This document shows, piece by piece, positions 1 to 9,094 of a stretch of 64,000 nucleotides of DNA. Origin of the DNA: Alphaproteobacteria bacterium (GTDB lineage: Bacteria; Pseudomonadota; Alphaproteobacteria; JAUXUR01). Positions within the stretch are counted from its first letter, which is position 1; each line of letters starts with the position of its first letter. Below the pieces are notes generated by a model that had not been told where the DNA came from, ran no database searches, and saw nothing but the letters and a program-made list of their open reading frames with translations. Position numbers and translations under genes: made by a program. The stretch is taken from the NCBI GenBank assembly GCA_030680745.1, contig JAUXUR010000059.1, positions 27,438-91,437 of the forward strand. Direction: 5' to 3'.

Positions 1-122
1 GCTGGATGATATACAGGCGCAGGACGATGGCCCATGTCACCCGTTCCACCAGCAAAAGCAGGTGTTAATGCTGTTGAAAAGGCAACAGCTGCAATTGTTG
101 TCAAAAAAGATTTTCTTAACAT
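1..122 (-). CDS. Outer-membrane beta-barrel paralogue, 5' end only (cut by window edge)
   Basis: The minus strand reads ATG at 120-122, preceded by a GGAAAG ribosome-binding site, and stays open for 40 codons to the window edge. The product starts with a classic signal peptide (MLRKSFLTT, hydrophobic core, TPAFA cleavage site). It then has GGTGDMGH, matching the GGTQDMGA that follows the signal peptide of the beta-barrel gene ending at 452. I infer a third member of that outer-membrane protein family. Only the leader and the first mature residues are visible, so the barrel itself is not confirmed. Confidence 0.7.
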   Translation of the reverse strand, partial: MLRKSFLTTIAAVAFSTALTPAFAGGTGDMGHRPAPVYHP

Positions 123-451
123 GTTTACTTTCCTTCATAAAGATAAGGGATTTTCGTTTCGTCTCCCAAAACTAGTTTTTACTAGTTGTTGTGTTCTTAA
201 TTAGATCAAGATCCGAAAGGTACATTTAAAATACTTTGATAGACATACCTTTATAAAGATATTATGTATTTGGAAGAACGTTTTCCGGTCTATAAATAAG
301 TGTAAGATTAAAAAAACATTATGTCTAGATGTTATAAGATCTCAACATATGAGTGTGTTATAGATGTGGCAAAAGAGAATCAATTAAAAAAAATGGATAT
401 GAAAAACCCCTCAAAAGAGGGGTTTTTCATTAGACAGGAAAGATTCCTAAA
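123..451. other. Intergenic region upstream of the truncated barrel gene
   Basis: This gap carries the 5' region of the truncated barrel gene, including a small palindrome at 170-187 (AACTAGT, loop TTTT, ACTAGTT), and the terminator of the next barrel gene at 402-427. The short plus-strand frame that crosses it runs antisense into the barrel gene, has no ribosome-binding site and is not counted. I see nothing else recognisable. Confidence 0.5.
402..427 (-). terminator. Rho-independent terminator of the beta-barrel gene
   Basis: An 11-bp stem (AAAAACCCCTC / GAGGGGTTTTT) with loop AAAA gives a run of U on the transcript of the minus-strand barrel gene that stops at 452. Nearly the same hairpin follows the paralogue at 1611-1633, so gene and terminator appear to have been duplicated together. 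Confidence 0.85.
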
Positions 452-1381
452 TTACATACGGACTTTGAGGCCTGCAGTAATTGGGAATGAGAAAGTTGAT
501 TTAGGTGAACGTGTTACTTTTGTGAAAACAGTGTGGTTGCTTCCTGTACCTGTTTCACGATATGCAAGATGTGTTTTTTTATGTGTTTTAACACTTGTAG
601 AACCAATCACTTCACCCATGACAAACAAAGAAACTTGTTCGTTTAGGCAATAATCGCCACCAAGTTGTAATCCAGCACTAAAGCCTGTTGAATTTTTGTA
701 TAAAGGAGCATTATACCTTTCAATGCTTGTAATACCGTAAATGATGTTAGTGTCAATGATGCTATGTTTTCCATGCGTACGATGAATAAGACCTAATTTA
801 GCACCAACAAAAGGTGAGAATTTGCAGTCTAAGTCAAAGAAATAACGTCCACCAAGGTAGAAGCCATAAGAATTAAAATTGCCTTGTTTGTATTTTGATA
901 TTGATGTAATACCATCAAATTTGTTGTCTATGGTTTTTGAGCTTCCGGAAGCATGTGTGTAGTCAAAGTTAAAGAAAGCTTCAACATTATCCATGACAGC
1001 ATATCCAACATCAAAACCAGTTGTAAATGGCAAACTATTTGATTTTACGTTGTAGGATCTACGGTCGAAACCATTCACATCCGTAATATCTTGATGTCCA
1101 ACTGGAAAAGTTACAACTTGATTAGGTGTTGTACCAGTATAAGTACGTGTGATACGTGCTTTTTTAGAGCTTGTTGGTGCAATACCAGCGCGTGCTGTTA
1201 ATGTCCATTGACCTTCTTTTAAAGCTGGACCTTCACAAGTAGGCATTGCTTGTGCTGGCATTACAGCTGGTTCAGCATGTTGTACTGGTTGTTGGTGTGC
1301 GCCCATATCCTGAGTGCCGCCTGCAAATACATTTGCAGAAACTGCTGCTAAGAGCATTGTGCTCAATAAAATTCTTTTCAT
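452..1381 (-). CDS. Secreted outer-membrane beta-barrel protein (porin-like family), paralogue 1
   Basis: 309 residues from ATG at 1381, chosen because GGAG lies 8-10 bases upstream and the signal peptide starts there (MKRILLST... ANVFA|GG); the frame stays open 22 codons further upstream without support. The mature protein has alternating aromatic and polar strands (SYGFYLGGRYFFDLD, FSPFVGAKLGL) typical of small opacity/Omp25-type eight-stranded barrels, and ends in a strand FSFPITAGLKVRM. About 60 percent of its layout is shared with the neighbour at 1659-2519. It is likely a surface protein of the outer membrane; ligand unknown. It ends in Met rather than the usual C-terminal Phe. Confidence 0.8.
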   Translation of the reverse strand: MKRILLSTMLLAAVSANVFAGGTQDMGAHQQPVQHAEPAVMPAQAMPTCEGPALKEGQWTLTARAGIAPTSSKKARITRTYTGTTPNQVVTFPVGHQDITDVNGFDRRSYNVKSNSLPFTTGFDVGYAVMDNVEAFFNFDYTHASGSSKTIDNKFDGITSISKYKQGNFNSYGFYLGGRYFFDLDCKFSPFVGAKLGLIHRTHGKHSIIDTNIIYGITSIERYNAPLYKNSTGFSAGLQLGGDYCLNEQVSLFVMGEVIGSTSVKTHKKTHLAYRETGTGSNHTVFTKVTRSPKSTFSFPITAGLKVRM

Positions 1382-1414
1382 ATAAAATCTCCAAAGACAT
1401 TGAATTATCAACCT

Positions 1415-1430
1415 GATGTCATATGACATC
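1415..1430. promoter_or_regulatory. Perfect 16-bp palindrome upstream of barrel gene 1 (candidate operator)
   Basis: GATGTCATATGACATC is a perfect inverted repeat about 35-50 bases upstream of the ATG at 1381, where a dimeric regulator could bind. The paralogue has only imperfect TGTCA-containing sequence in its upstream region. No regulator was identified, so function is inferred from symmetry and position only. Confidence 0.35.
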
Positions 1431-1610
1431 TTTATTAACCTAAGCAAGGCTGATGAAGGAACAATAAGGGGGAATTTAGGGGAGGGATATTGTTATTGTC
1501 ATAACTGATGATTTTTAATGGGTGGAATGTTACTTTAAGGCAACATTTTTGACCTGAAAACTGATTATAGGAAAAGTATAAAATACATATAAAACAAATG
1601 GTTGAAATGA

Positions 1611-1633
1611 AAAACCCCTCTTGAGAGGGGTTT
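1611..1633 (-). terminator. Terminator of beta-barrel paralogue 2
   Basis: Stem AAACCCCTC / GAGGGGTTT with loop TTGA lies just downstream of the stop at 1659 on the minus strand. Its core equals the hairpin at 402-427. Confidence 0.8.
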
Positions 1634-1658
1634 GACACGAAGACTTAAAGTTTCTAAA

Positions 1659-2519
1659 TTACATACGGACTTTGACGCCTGCAGTAAGTGGGAAGGAGAA
1701 AGCTGTTTTAGGTGAACGTGTCACTTTAGAGAACACAGTTTCATTGTTGCCTCTACCTTGTATGCGATAAACAAGATTTGTTTTCTTGTTTGTTTTAATG
1801 CCTGTTGAAGCGATAGCTTCAGCCATTGCAACCAAAGAAACTTGTTCACTTACACGGAAGTCAAAACCAGCTTGTAATCCACCACTGAACCCAATTGAGT
1901 TTTTGTAAAGTGGAGCTGAGTATTTTTGAGTAGAATCGAATCCACCATTAAATATTTCTGTATCTTTAATTTTATGTTTGCCATGTGTATGACGAACAAG
2001 CCCTAATTTACCACCAACAAAAGGTGAAAATTTAGAATCTAAGTCAAAGAAATAGCGTCCACCAAGGTGAAAACCATAAGAAGCATAATTGCCTTGTTTG
2101 TATTTAGAAACTAAATTATATTTTGATGTTGGTAATTTGATTTCTTCACGAATACCAGTTTGTTTCTTCCCACTTGCTTTTGTGTAATCAAAGCCAAAGA
2201 ATACTTCAACATTGTCCATAGGTGCATAACCAAGATCAATACCAAAAGTGTAAGGCATGTTATGTGATTTTGCGTTATAAGATCTACGAACAAAAGTATT
2301 ATCAGCAACATCTTGATTGCCAGCAGGAAAGTTTACAACTTGACCTGGTGTTGTTTTAGTAAATGTGCGTGTAACGCGTGCATCTTTAGAGCTTGTTGGT
2401 GCAATACCAGCATGTGGTGTTACAGTAAATTGGCCTTCTTTAACAGCAAGTTCTGCATTTGTTTGTGCTGCAAATAAGGTTGTTGCTAAGAGCGCAGTGC
2501 TCAGTAAAATTCTTTTCAT
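1659..2519 (-). CDS. Secreted outer-membrane beta-barrel protein, paralogue 2
   Basis: 286 residues, start ATG at 2519 after GGAGG. The signal peptide (MKRILLSTALLATTLFAAQTNA) resembles that of paralogue 1. The mature part carries the same blocks: GQFTVTPHAGIAPTSSK, SYGFHLGGRYFFDLDSKFSPFVGGKLGLV, and the C-terminal strand FSFPLTAGVKVRM. It lacks the short Gln/His/Pro segment that follows the signal peptide in paralogue 1. This is a tandem duplication of a surface barrel with divergence in the probable loops. Each copy has its own terminator, so they are probably separate transcripts. Confidence 0.8.
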   Translation of the reverse strand: MKRILLSTALLATTLFAAQTNAELAVKEGQFTVTPHAGIAPTSSKDARVTRTFTKTTPGQVVNFPAGNQDVADNTFVRRSYNAKSHNMPYTFGIDLGYAPMDNVEVFFGFDYTKASGKKQTGIREEIKLPTSKYNLVSKYKQGNYASYGFHLGGRYFFDLDSKFSPFVGGKLGLVRHTHGKHKIKDTEIFNGGFDSTQKYSAPLYKNSIGFSGGLQAGFDFRVSEQVSLVAMAEAIASTGIKTNKKTNLVYRIQGRGNNETVFSKVTRSPKTAFSFPLTAGVKVRM

Positions 2520-2791
2520 TGAAAAACCTCCAAAAAATTAAAATATCAACCTGGCGCATGATGTTATAATCATTACGTAGATCCAGTTGATGAAAAAATG
2601 ATATGTCAGTTAGACAGACAAGGAAATGATGTATGTCATTATTGGCAGTATTTTTAAAAAAGAGTGTAACAATAAGACAACATATATGACATTATATACA
2701 TTAAATTGAATGCATTAGAAAAAGCGCATTAACTTTTAATTCACTTTTTATCGATAAGATGGTTTTATGATGATGAAAATTGGAGTGTTAA

Positions 2792-3121
2792 ATGTTTAAA
2801 AAAACTGGTGTGTATTTATTTTTTATCTCGATGCTTTTAACTCAAGCAGGATGTGTAAGTGATGGATTAATAAACAAAAAAGTTAACTTAAGCTCAAACC
2901 ATCATCTTGAATTGAAATGTAAGACATTAAAAACGAATGTTGGCATGGCCAACCATCAAGTGAAAATTGTTGAGCGTGAGGCGCACGAAAAATTGGGTAA
3001 TCGTTTTAATAAGACGGAAAGATCTTTGGGGAAACATCCTGATCTTCTGAACACCTATTCAATATCACTCGATAATTTAGCCCAAGCTGTTCAAAACTAT
3101 AAAAGCCAACCCTGTCATTAA
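2792..3121 (+). CDS. Small putative lipoprotein
   Basis: 109 residues with a lipoprotein signal peptide: hydrophobic stretch, then LTQAGC with Cys20 as the probable lipidated residue. The rest is basic and predicted helical, with no family I recognise. TTGGAG lies about 8 bases before the ATG. It stops 12 bases before the ABC exporter gene, so the two are probably co-transcribed and may work together at the envelope. Confidence 0.7.
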   Translation: MFKKTGVYLFFISMLLTQAGCVSDGLINKKVNLSSNHHLELKCKTLKTNVGMANHQVKIVEREAHEKLGNRFNKTERSLGKHPDLLNTYSISLDNLAQAVQNYKSQPCH

Positions 3122-3133
3122 GAATAAGATAAT

Positions 3134-4873
3134 ATGAAATTACTATCATGGCGCGAGATTCTAAAATTATTAAACCCTCCCTTTTGGCCCATTTTTTTTG
3201 GATTTTGCGCTATTCTTATTGCAAGTGTAACTTTTTTAGCTTTTGGACTAGGTGTTAAGTTTTTGATTGATAAGGGCTTCGTGAGTCAAAATCCCGAGAT
3301 TTTAAATCAAGGTCTTCTCTATTTAGGCATCATTATTTTTGTTTTATCGTGTTCAAGTTATGTAAGGTATTATTGTCTTAATTGGGCAAGCGAAAATGCG
3401 CTTTTAAAACTAAAAGATAGATTTTTTCAGCATAATATTCACCAAGATCGTTATTTTTATCAAAAAGAATCATTGGGATCGCTTGTTACGCATTTCAGTC
3501 AAGATTTAACCTTTGTGCAAACAACACTCAGCCAAACAATGCCTGTTATGGTGCGTAATATATTGCTTTTTATAGGTGGCGTTTTTCTTTTATTTTGGAC
3601 AAATTTTGAACTTGCAAGTATAGCCTTGTTGCTTATACCGATTATCCTTTTACCAAGTCTATGGATTGCAAAAAAGATAAAAGTTTTTTCGCAAAAAATT
3701 CAAATGGATCAACAAGATCAAACGCAGTTTTTAATGGAAGTTTTTGGTCAAATTCCTTTTATTCAAGCAAGTGCTAAAGAAAATTATTTTCATCAATATT
3801 ATAAGCAAAAATTAAATGCCTTTAAGGATATTATCCAAAAAAGACTTCGCTTGCGCTCTGCGCTCATTATGATTGTTTTTACGCTCGTTTTTGGTGGTAT
3901 AGGATTTGTGCTTTGGTATGGGGGGCACCAAGTATTTTCCCATGACATAAGTGCAGGCGATTTATCGAGTTTTATTTTTTATGCCATTATAGCCGCGTCT
4001 TCACTGAGTGTTATAAGCGAAAGTCATCAAGAGTTTAGTCAAATGAAACTGATGCTCACCAAAATAGCCGCTTTGCTGGATTATAAATCTGAAATATTTT
4101 CGCCTTTAAATCCTTTGTTTTTTAAAAATGAAACACCAGAACTTATTTTTGATGCCATCAATTTTGCTTACCCTGGGATGGATCAGGGTCAAAAAGCGTT
4201 ACAGGATATTCATCTTAAAATTAAAAAAGGTCATAAAATTGGTTTGGTGGGCGCATCAGGCAGCGGCAAATCAACCTTATTTCGTCTTTTGTTGCGCCTT
4301 TATGATCCGATCAATGGACAAATTTTGTGGAATGGCATCCCATTAAATCAATTTGATCTAAAGGAATTACGGTCAAAAATAGCTTATATCCCGCAAGAGC
4401 CTGTTATTTTTTCAACTACAATTCGTGAAAATTTAACCTTAGGTGAAAAAATTGAAACAGATAGACTCATTGAAGCTGCTAAATTAGGCCAATGCTATGA
4501 TTTTATACAAAAATTGCCACAGGGTTTCGAAACATTCATCGCAGCATCAAAAGGGGGCATAGGCATCGAATTATCAGGCGGTGAAAAACAACGTCTTGCT
4601 TTGACCCGTGCATTTTTACAAAATCCATTGCTTATTTTGCTTGATGAAGTCACGAATGCTTTGGATAATCAAAATGATGCCTTGATTCAAAAAGCATTAC
4701 ATTTTTTGATGCAAGATAGAACGAGCATCGTTATTGCGCATAAATTATCAACAATTGAACAATTAGATTGGATTTTTGTGCTTGATCAAGGAAAATTAGT
4801 CGAAGAAGGGACACATCTTGATTTGCTGTCGAAAGATGGGTTTTATGCGAAGCAATATTACGCCCTTATTTAA
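3134..4873 (+). CDS. ABC transporter, fused membrane and ATPase domains (MsbA-like exporter)
   Basis: 579 residues, one half-transporter of the ABC-B exporter type. Residues 1 to about 320 hold hydrophobic helices. The ATPase domain has Walker A GASGSGKST (373-381), the signature LSGGE (480-484), Walker B LLILLDE with Asp504 and catalytic Glu505, and a switch His in IVIAHKLST. It should homodimerise and export a lipid, peptide or drug; family alone does not tell which. It follows the lipoprotein gene by 12 bases. Confidence 0.88.
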   Translation: MKLLSWREILKLLNPPFWPIFFGFCAILIASVTFLAFGLGVKFLIDKGFVSQNPEILNQGLLYLGIIIFVLSCSSYVRYYCLNWASENALLKLKDRFFQHNIHQDRYFYQKESLGSLVTHFSQDLTFVQTTLSQTMPVMVRNILLFIGGVFLLFWTNFELASIALLLIPIILLPSLWIAKKIKVFSQKIQMDQQDQTQFLMEVFGQIPFIQASAKENYFHQYYKQKLNAFKDIIQKRLRLRSALIMIVFTLVFGGIGFVLWYGGHQVFSHDISAGDLSSFIFYAIIAASSLSVISESHQEFSQMKLMLTKIAALLDYKSEIFSPLNPLFFKNETPELIFDAINFAYPGMDQGQKALQDIHLKIKKGHKIGLVGASGSGKSTLFRLLLRLYDPINGQILWNGIPLNQFDLKELRSKIAYIPQEPVIFSTTIRENLTLGEKIETDRLIEAAKLGQCYDFIQKLPQGFETFIAASKGGIGIELSGGEKQRLALTRAFLQNPLLILLDEVTNALDNQNDALIQKALHFLMQDRTSIVIAHKLSTIEQLDWIFVLDQGKLVEEGTHLDLLSKDGFYAKQYYALI

Positions 4874-4976
4874 TTATGTTGTAATTTTTTTAACTTAAAG
4901 TATATTTCTTTTTTATTGATTTTTTAATTAAGTTGATGTATTAATAATTATCTAATTATTTTTATAAGGAAATATC

Positions 4977-5855
4977 ATGACTAAATATAAAAACATTTCT
5001 TCTTTGTTTCTATTGATTTCTGTATTTTGTTGTAATGCAGCATTTTCTATGTATGAAGATGATAACTTTAATCAAAATATCATTGTAATAAATGACGAAA
5101 ACAGCATAAAAAAATATACTGAAGAATATTATTTGGAATTACTTTCAAATGATAGAACGCAAGAACAAGAAAATGAATTGATTGATCTTATTTATAATGG
5201 AGTTGTATTACAACAAATTATTGATCTTGAACAACGAGAAATTATAGATTTAGATAATAAAATAAAAAATGATGAAAGATATTACGGATTATTGACAGCA
5301 TTTAAAATGAATGATGTGTTGACTAGATGTTATCCAACTATTCTTGAAAAAGCTAAGTCAAATAACGTACATTGCCAAAATATTTTAGGCGTTATGTTTC
5401 TCTATGGATTAGGGGTAATGCAAAGTAATATTACAGCATATGCATGGTTTCAAAAAGCGGCAGATAAAGGATATCCACAAGCTTTACACGCAATCGGTTT
5501 TAAATATTATGCTATGGGTAATTACATAAAAACATATGAATATGTAAAAAAATCTGCGGACAAAGGATATCCAGTGGCTCAATATTGGATTGCATATATG
5601 TATCAGAATGCAATAGGTGTAGAGAATGATTGTAAAAAAGCCTTTAAGTGGCATGAAAAAGCTGCAAATCAAGGATATGCGAATGCTTCATATGATCTTG
5701 CTAGGATGTATAATAATGGAATAGGTGTAGATATTGATAAAATAAAAGCGCATGAATGGTATGAAAAAGCTGCAAATAGTGGATATAATCCTGCTAAAGA
5801 TAAATTTAATTTAAGAAGATGGACGGCAGACTATTTGAATGTTTTAGGTGAATAA
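4977..5855 (+). CDS. Secreted Sel1-repeat protein
   Basis: 292 residues, with AAGGAA before the ATG and a signal peptide (LFLLISVFCCNAAFS). From about residue 120 it holds four Sel1-like repeats of about 36 residues, recognisable by A..WF/Y.KAA..GY..A and Y..GIGV. Sel1 repeats form TPR-like solenoids for protein binding and are common in secreted proteins of intracellular bacteria. The first 110 residues are acidic and unassigned. It has its own transcript, ending at the shared terminator near 5870. Confidence 0.8.
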   Translation: MTKYKNISSLFLLISVFCCNAAFSMYEDDNFNQNIIVINDENSIKKYTEEYYLELLSNDRTQEQENELIDLIYNGVVLQQIIDLEQREIIDLDNKIKNDERYYGLLTAFKMNDVLTRCYPTILEKAKSNNVHCQNILGVMFLYGLGVMQSNITAYAWFQKAADKGYPQALHAIGFKYYAMGNYIKTYEYVKKSADKGYPVAQYWIAYMYQNAIGVENDCKKAFKWHEKAANQGYANASYDLARMYNNGIGVDIDKIKAHEWYEKAANSGYNPAKDKFNLRRWTADYLNVLGE

Positions 5856-5856
5856 A

Positions 5857-5886
5857 CAAAAAATGATGAACTGAATCATTTTATTT
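5857..5886. terminator. Bidirectional terminator between convergent genes
   Basis: AAATGAT (5861-5867) and ATCATTT (5875-5881) form a stem flanked by A-rich and T-rich tracts, between the Sel1 gene and the convergent glycosyltransferase gene whose stop codon it overlaps. Confidence 0.6.
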
Positions 5887-6999
5887 ATAAAGCTCAAGTG
5901 TTTGCGCAATAACAGCTTCAATACTGAAATGATCTTCAACAAGTTTACGGCTTTCTTTGCCCATTTGTTGCCGCAATTGGGCATCGAAAGTTAGTTTTTT
6001 GAGGGCCTCTTTAATTGCAAAAGCATCTTTTGCAGGGACAAGAAAGCCATTTAAACCATCAATGCAGATTTCACGACAGCCTGGCACATCCGTTGCAATA
6101 ATGGGGCGGCCACAAGAAGCTGCTTCAAGCAATGATTTGGGTAATCCTTCCCGATAAGACGGAAGCACTGCAATTTGTGTGCGTGTCCAAAAATCAGCAA
6201 TTTTTGTTTGATGTCCAAGCCAGGTGATGAGTCCTTGTTGTTCCCAAGTTTTAATATCTTCTTCTTTAAGGGAGGATGGATTATGGGGATCGGGTGCGCC
6301 AATAAACAAAATCTTTAGGGGCACATTTTCAGCTTTTAGCATTTTGGCGGCTTCAATAAGTTCAATCACACCTTTGTCTTTAAGCATGCGTGCGATAAAT
6401 AAAGCTGTAATTTCGCCCTCTGGTTCAGGACTGAAAGGAAAATCTGAAAGATGGACCCCTGATCCGCGAATTAAGTGTAATTTTTCAGTTTTGGCTAATT
6501 TTTGTGTTTTAAAAAAATTAAGATCATCCACATTTTGAAGGATAATATCTGATTTTGTGCGTTTAAATATAAATCTAAAAAGATTAAGTGCTACAAAAGA
6601 AGCTGTTTTAATGGTGACTTTGGTTGATGTGAATAAATACCCTAACCCTGTAAAAGCATTAATGATTTTTGGTTTTTTCTTTAAAAAAAGTGCGGCAATT
6701 GTTCCATACAGAATGGGTTTTAAGGCAACCTGATGGATGATGTCGGGTTGTATTTCAGTGTAAATTTTTTTGATGCTGCGAATATGGTTAAGTTCAGTTA
6801 AGGGGTTGGTGCCTTTGCGTTCAAGGCTCAAAGGCATTAGTTTTAAACCTGCATCTGTAATAACAGAACCGTGGTTGTTAACATTTGTCATAACGTAAAC
6901 ATCATATCCGTTTTGGCGTGCTGCTTTAGCGAGTTCAAGGCGATGCGAACAAAAATAATGATCTTCAGTTACAAAATAAAGAAGCTTTTTCTTATCCAT
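5881..6999 (-). CDS. Glycosyltransferase family 4 (GT-B fold)
   Basis: 372 residues from ATG at 6999, chosen over an upstream codon because AAGGAAA precedes it and translation then starts at MDKKKLLYFVTEDHYF. GT-B fold: an N-terminal acceptor domain, then a nucleotide-sugar domain with ALFIARMLKDKGV and the EX7E-type segment YREGLPKSLLEAASCGRP followed by PGCREICIDGLNGFLV. It resembles bacillosaminyl- or UDP-GalNAc-type transferases that act on undecaprenyl-linked sugars. Its first 8 bases overlap the end of the asparagine synthase gene, so translation is probably coupled. It likely contributes to a surface polysaccharide. Confidence 0.85.
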   Translation of the reverse strand: MDKKKLLYFVTEDHYFCSHRLELAKAARQNGYDVYVMTNVNNHGSVITDAGLKLMPLSLERKGTNPLTELNHIRSIKKIYTEIQPDIIHQVALKPILYGTIAALFLKKKPKIINAFTGLGYLFTSTKVTIKTASFVALNLFRFIFKRTKSDIILQNVDDLNFFKTQKLAKTEKLHLIRGSGVHLSDFPFSPEPEGEITALFIARMLKDKGVIELIEAAKMLKAENVPLKILFIGAPDPHNPSSLKEEDIKTWEQQGLITWLGHQTKIADFWTRTQIAVLPSYREGLPKSLLEAASCGRPIIATDVPGCREICIDGLNGFLVPAKDAFAIKEALKKLTFDAQLRQQMGKESRKLVEDHFSIEAVIAQTLELYK

Positions 7000-8896
7000 T
7001 AATGTTTTCCTTTTGCGCCCATTCTGCAAACATTAACATTGTCCATAATTGATGCATGGATTCACTACGTCCTTTTGTAAAACCAATCCATTTTTCTTGA
7101 ATTAAGGTATGGTTTAAGAAATCAAGATTGCGGAAAGATTTCGAATATAATAGATCCTCAGCCCATCCCCGTAATTCGTTGCTCAACCAATTTTTAAGGG
7201 GGATTGCAAAACCTGATTTGGGGCGATCATATAATGCGTTGGGGATATATGATTTGAGCAATGTACGTAAAGCCCATTTGGGCGTGTAATCATTTAACTT
7301 CATATCATAAGGCATTGAATTTGCATAAGAAACAACGCGATAATCTAGGAAGGGATTCCGGGCTTCGAGTGCATAAGCCATGGACGCCCGATCAACTTTG
7401 GTTAGAATATCGTCAGGCAAATAATATTGATAATCCAAGCTTTGAATAGATTCAACTAAATTTTGAGTATTATTGGGGATAAGATTTAATTTTTTGCCTT
7501 TAGATATTAAGGCATCTGTATCTGACCATTGGCCAAAAAGATGGGCATAAAGATCATCAATATTGGATTGCATTAAGCTATTGGAAAATTTGTGAATTTT
7601 ATCGCCAATCATTTTAGGACGTATTGTTGATGGCAAAAATTTTAAAATTTTATCGTAATGATCAGGGGAAAGAAATAAAAGGGGACTAAGGAGTGCTTTT
7701 TTAACTTTGGGTGAATAATCCCAAAATTTTTTGAAGCGTTCCAATATGGGGTAACGATTATAGCCTAAAAACAATTCGTCTCCGCCATCGCCGCTTAAAG
7801 CAACCGTTACGTGTTGGCGTGTTAGTTTTGACAAAAGTAATGTTGGAATGGATGAGGAATCGCCAAAAGGCTCATCATAAATGCTATTTAGGTTGGGGAT
7901 AAGGGCCAATCCATCTTTAGGATCGACATAAAGGCTTTGATGGTCTGTGCCTAAAAAGGCGGCGATTTTTTCGGCATATGGGGCTTCATTATGTTCAGCA
8001 CTTGTAAAACCAATCGAAAATGTTTTGATAGGTGTTGTGCTTTGTTTTTGCATCATCGCTGTGATAAGCGAACTATCAATGCCGCCAGATAATAAGGCAC
8101 CAATAGGGACGTCTGAAAACATACGAATTTTGACAGCATCACACATTAAATGATCAAGATTTTGTAAAATATCTTCTCGCGTTTTCGGTATATCCATTTT
8201 CGGCATGTGCCAATATTTATGATGTTGAATATCACGTGTTTGAAGGTCGATTTTAAGATAATGGCCAGGCTCTAATTTATGCGTGTTTTGATAGATCGAT
8301 AAAGGGGCTGGAATAAAGCCCAAGCGAAAATAATTGTAAAGCGCATCTGTATTGAGCTCTTTTTTAAAATCCGGCAAAAATTTTAAGGCCTTGAGTTCTG
8401 AGGCAAAGCCAAGAATATCATCATCCCAGGACCAATAAAGGGGTTTAACGCCCATACGATCGCGTACAAGATAAAAATTGTTTCGTGTTTTATCGTAATA
8501 AGCAAAAGCAAACATGCCGTTTAATTTAGGTAATGTTTTGTCTATACCCCAATGAATGAGTGCTTTTAAAAGGACTTCAGTATCCGATTGACTTTTGAAC
8601 GCAATATTGTTTTCTCGTAATTCGTGTTGAATTTCTTTGAAATTATAAATTTCACCATTATAAACAAGGATATGATTATGGTCATTCGAAAGATAAGGTT
8701 GATGCCCTAAAGGTGAAAGGTCTAAAATTGCGAGGCGACGATGCCCCAAGGCAATATTTTTTTCAGGTTCAACCCAAATGCCTTCATCGTCGGGCCCACG
8801 ATGTTGAATAGAATTGATCATTAATTGTGTTATATTGCGAAGGTGTTCTTCGTTCAACCGTTTTTTAAAATCAATAAAGCCTGCAATGCCGCACAT
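6992..8896 (-). CDS. asnB: Asparagine synthase, glutamine-hydrolysing (AsnB-type)
   Basis: 634 residues starting MCGIAGF, so Cys2 is the N-terminal nucleophile of the class II glutaminase domain (about 1-200, with the RHRGPDD-type and LVYNGEIYN motifs). The synthetase domain follows with the ATP-pyrophosphatase loop SGGIDSS at 270-276. It makes Asn from Asp, Gln and ATP. Many homologues next to glycosyltransferases amidate sugars of exopolysaccharide or O-antigen, and the 8-base overlap with the glycosyltransferase gene suggests that role here. No clear ribosome-binding site is visible. Confidence 0.9.
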   Translation of the reverse strand: MCGIAGFIDFKKRLNEEHLRNITQLMINSIQHRGPDDEGIWVEPEKNIALGHRRLAILDLSPLGHQPYLSNDHNHILVYNGEIYNFKEIQHELRENNIAFKSQSDTEVLLKALIHWGIDKTLPKLNGMFAFAYYDKTRNNFYLVRDRMGVKPLYWSWDDDILGFASELKALKFLPDFKKELNTDALYNYFRLGFIPAPLSIYQNTHKLEPGHYLKIDLQTRDIQHHKYWHMPKMDIPKTREDILQNLDHLMCDAVKIRMFSDVPIGALLSGGIDSSLITAMMQKQSTTPIKTFSIGFTSAEHNEAPYAEKIAAFLGTDHQSLYVDPKDGLALIPNLNSIYDEPFGDSSSIPTLLLSKLTRQHVTVALSGDGGDELFLGYNRYPILERFKKFWDYSPKVKKALLSPLLFLSPDHYDKILKFLPSTIRPKMIGDKIHKFSNSLMQSNIDDLYAHLFGQWSDTDALISKGKKLNLIPNNTQNLVESIQSLDYQYYLPDDILTKVDRASMAYALEARNPFLDYRVVSYANSMPYDMKLNDYTPKWALRTLLKSYIPNALYDRPKSGFAIPLKNWLSNELRGWAEDLLYSKSFRNLDFLNHTLIQEKWIGFTKGRSESMHQLWTMLMFAEWAQKENING

Positions 8897-9003
8897 TTAA
8901 TAGGTTTTTCTATGTTAGGTATTTGAGAAAATTCTTTGTGGCATCATAGCGAAAGCAGATGCTTTTGGCCAGTGTTATGCTAAAAACTTTTCTTAATATA
9001 TTA

Positions 9004-9078
9004 ATCCTTGATAAGACATCCGACATTGCTTTTGCGATTCATGATAATGGTAGTTGCTATAATGCCTAATGAAATGAG
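9004..9078 (-). pseudogene. Remnant of the potC 3' end
   Basis: On the minus strand this stretch matches the last 24 or so codons of the intact permease gene that stops at 17691. Translation gives LISLGI...TIIMNRKSN against LFISLGI...AIIMNRKRN. DNA identity is high through the former stop codon, which is mutated (TAT CAA for TAT TAA), and a single-base frameshift lies just before it. Similarity stops abruptly near 9078, beside the stop of the PLD gene. It is a decayed duplicate lying in the same orientation as intact potC, 8.6 kb away. Confidence 0.75.
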
Positions 9079-9094
9079 CCGTATGGGCATTATT

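Noticed and set aside
321..653. Open frame of 110 codons on the plus strand at the start of the window
   Set aside because: It runs antisense through the terminator and 3' part of the barrel gene, has no ribosome-binding site, and its product looks like no protein.
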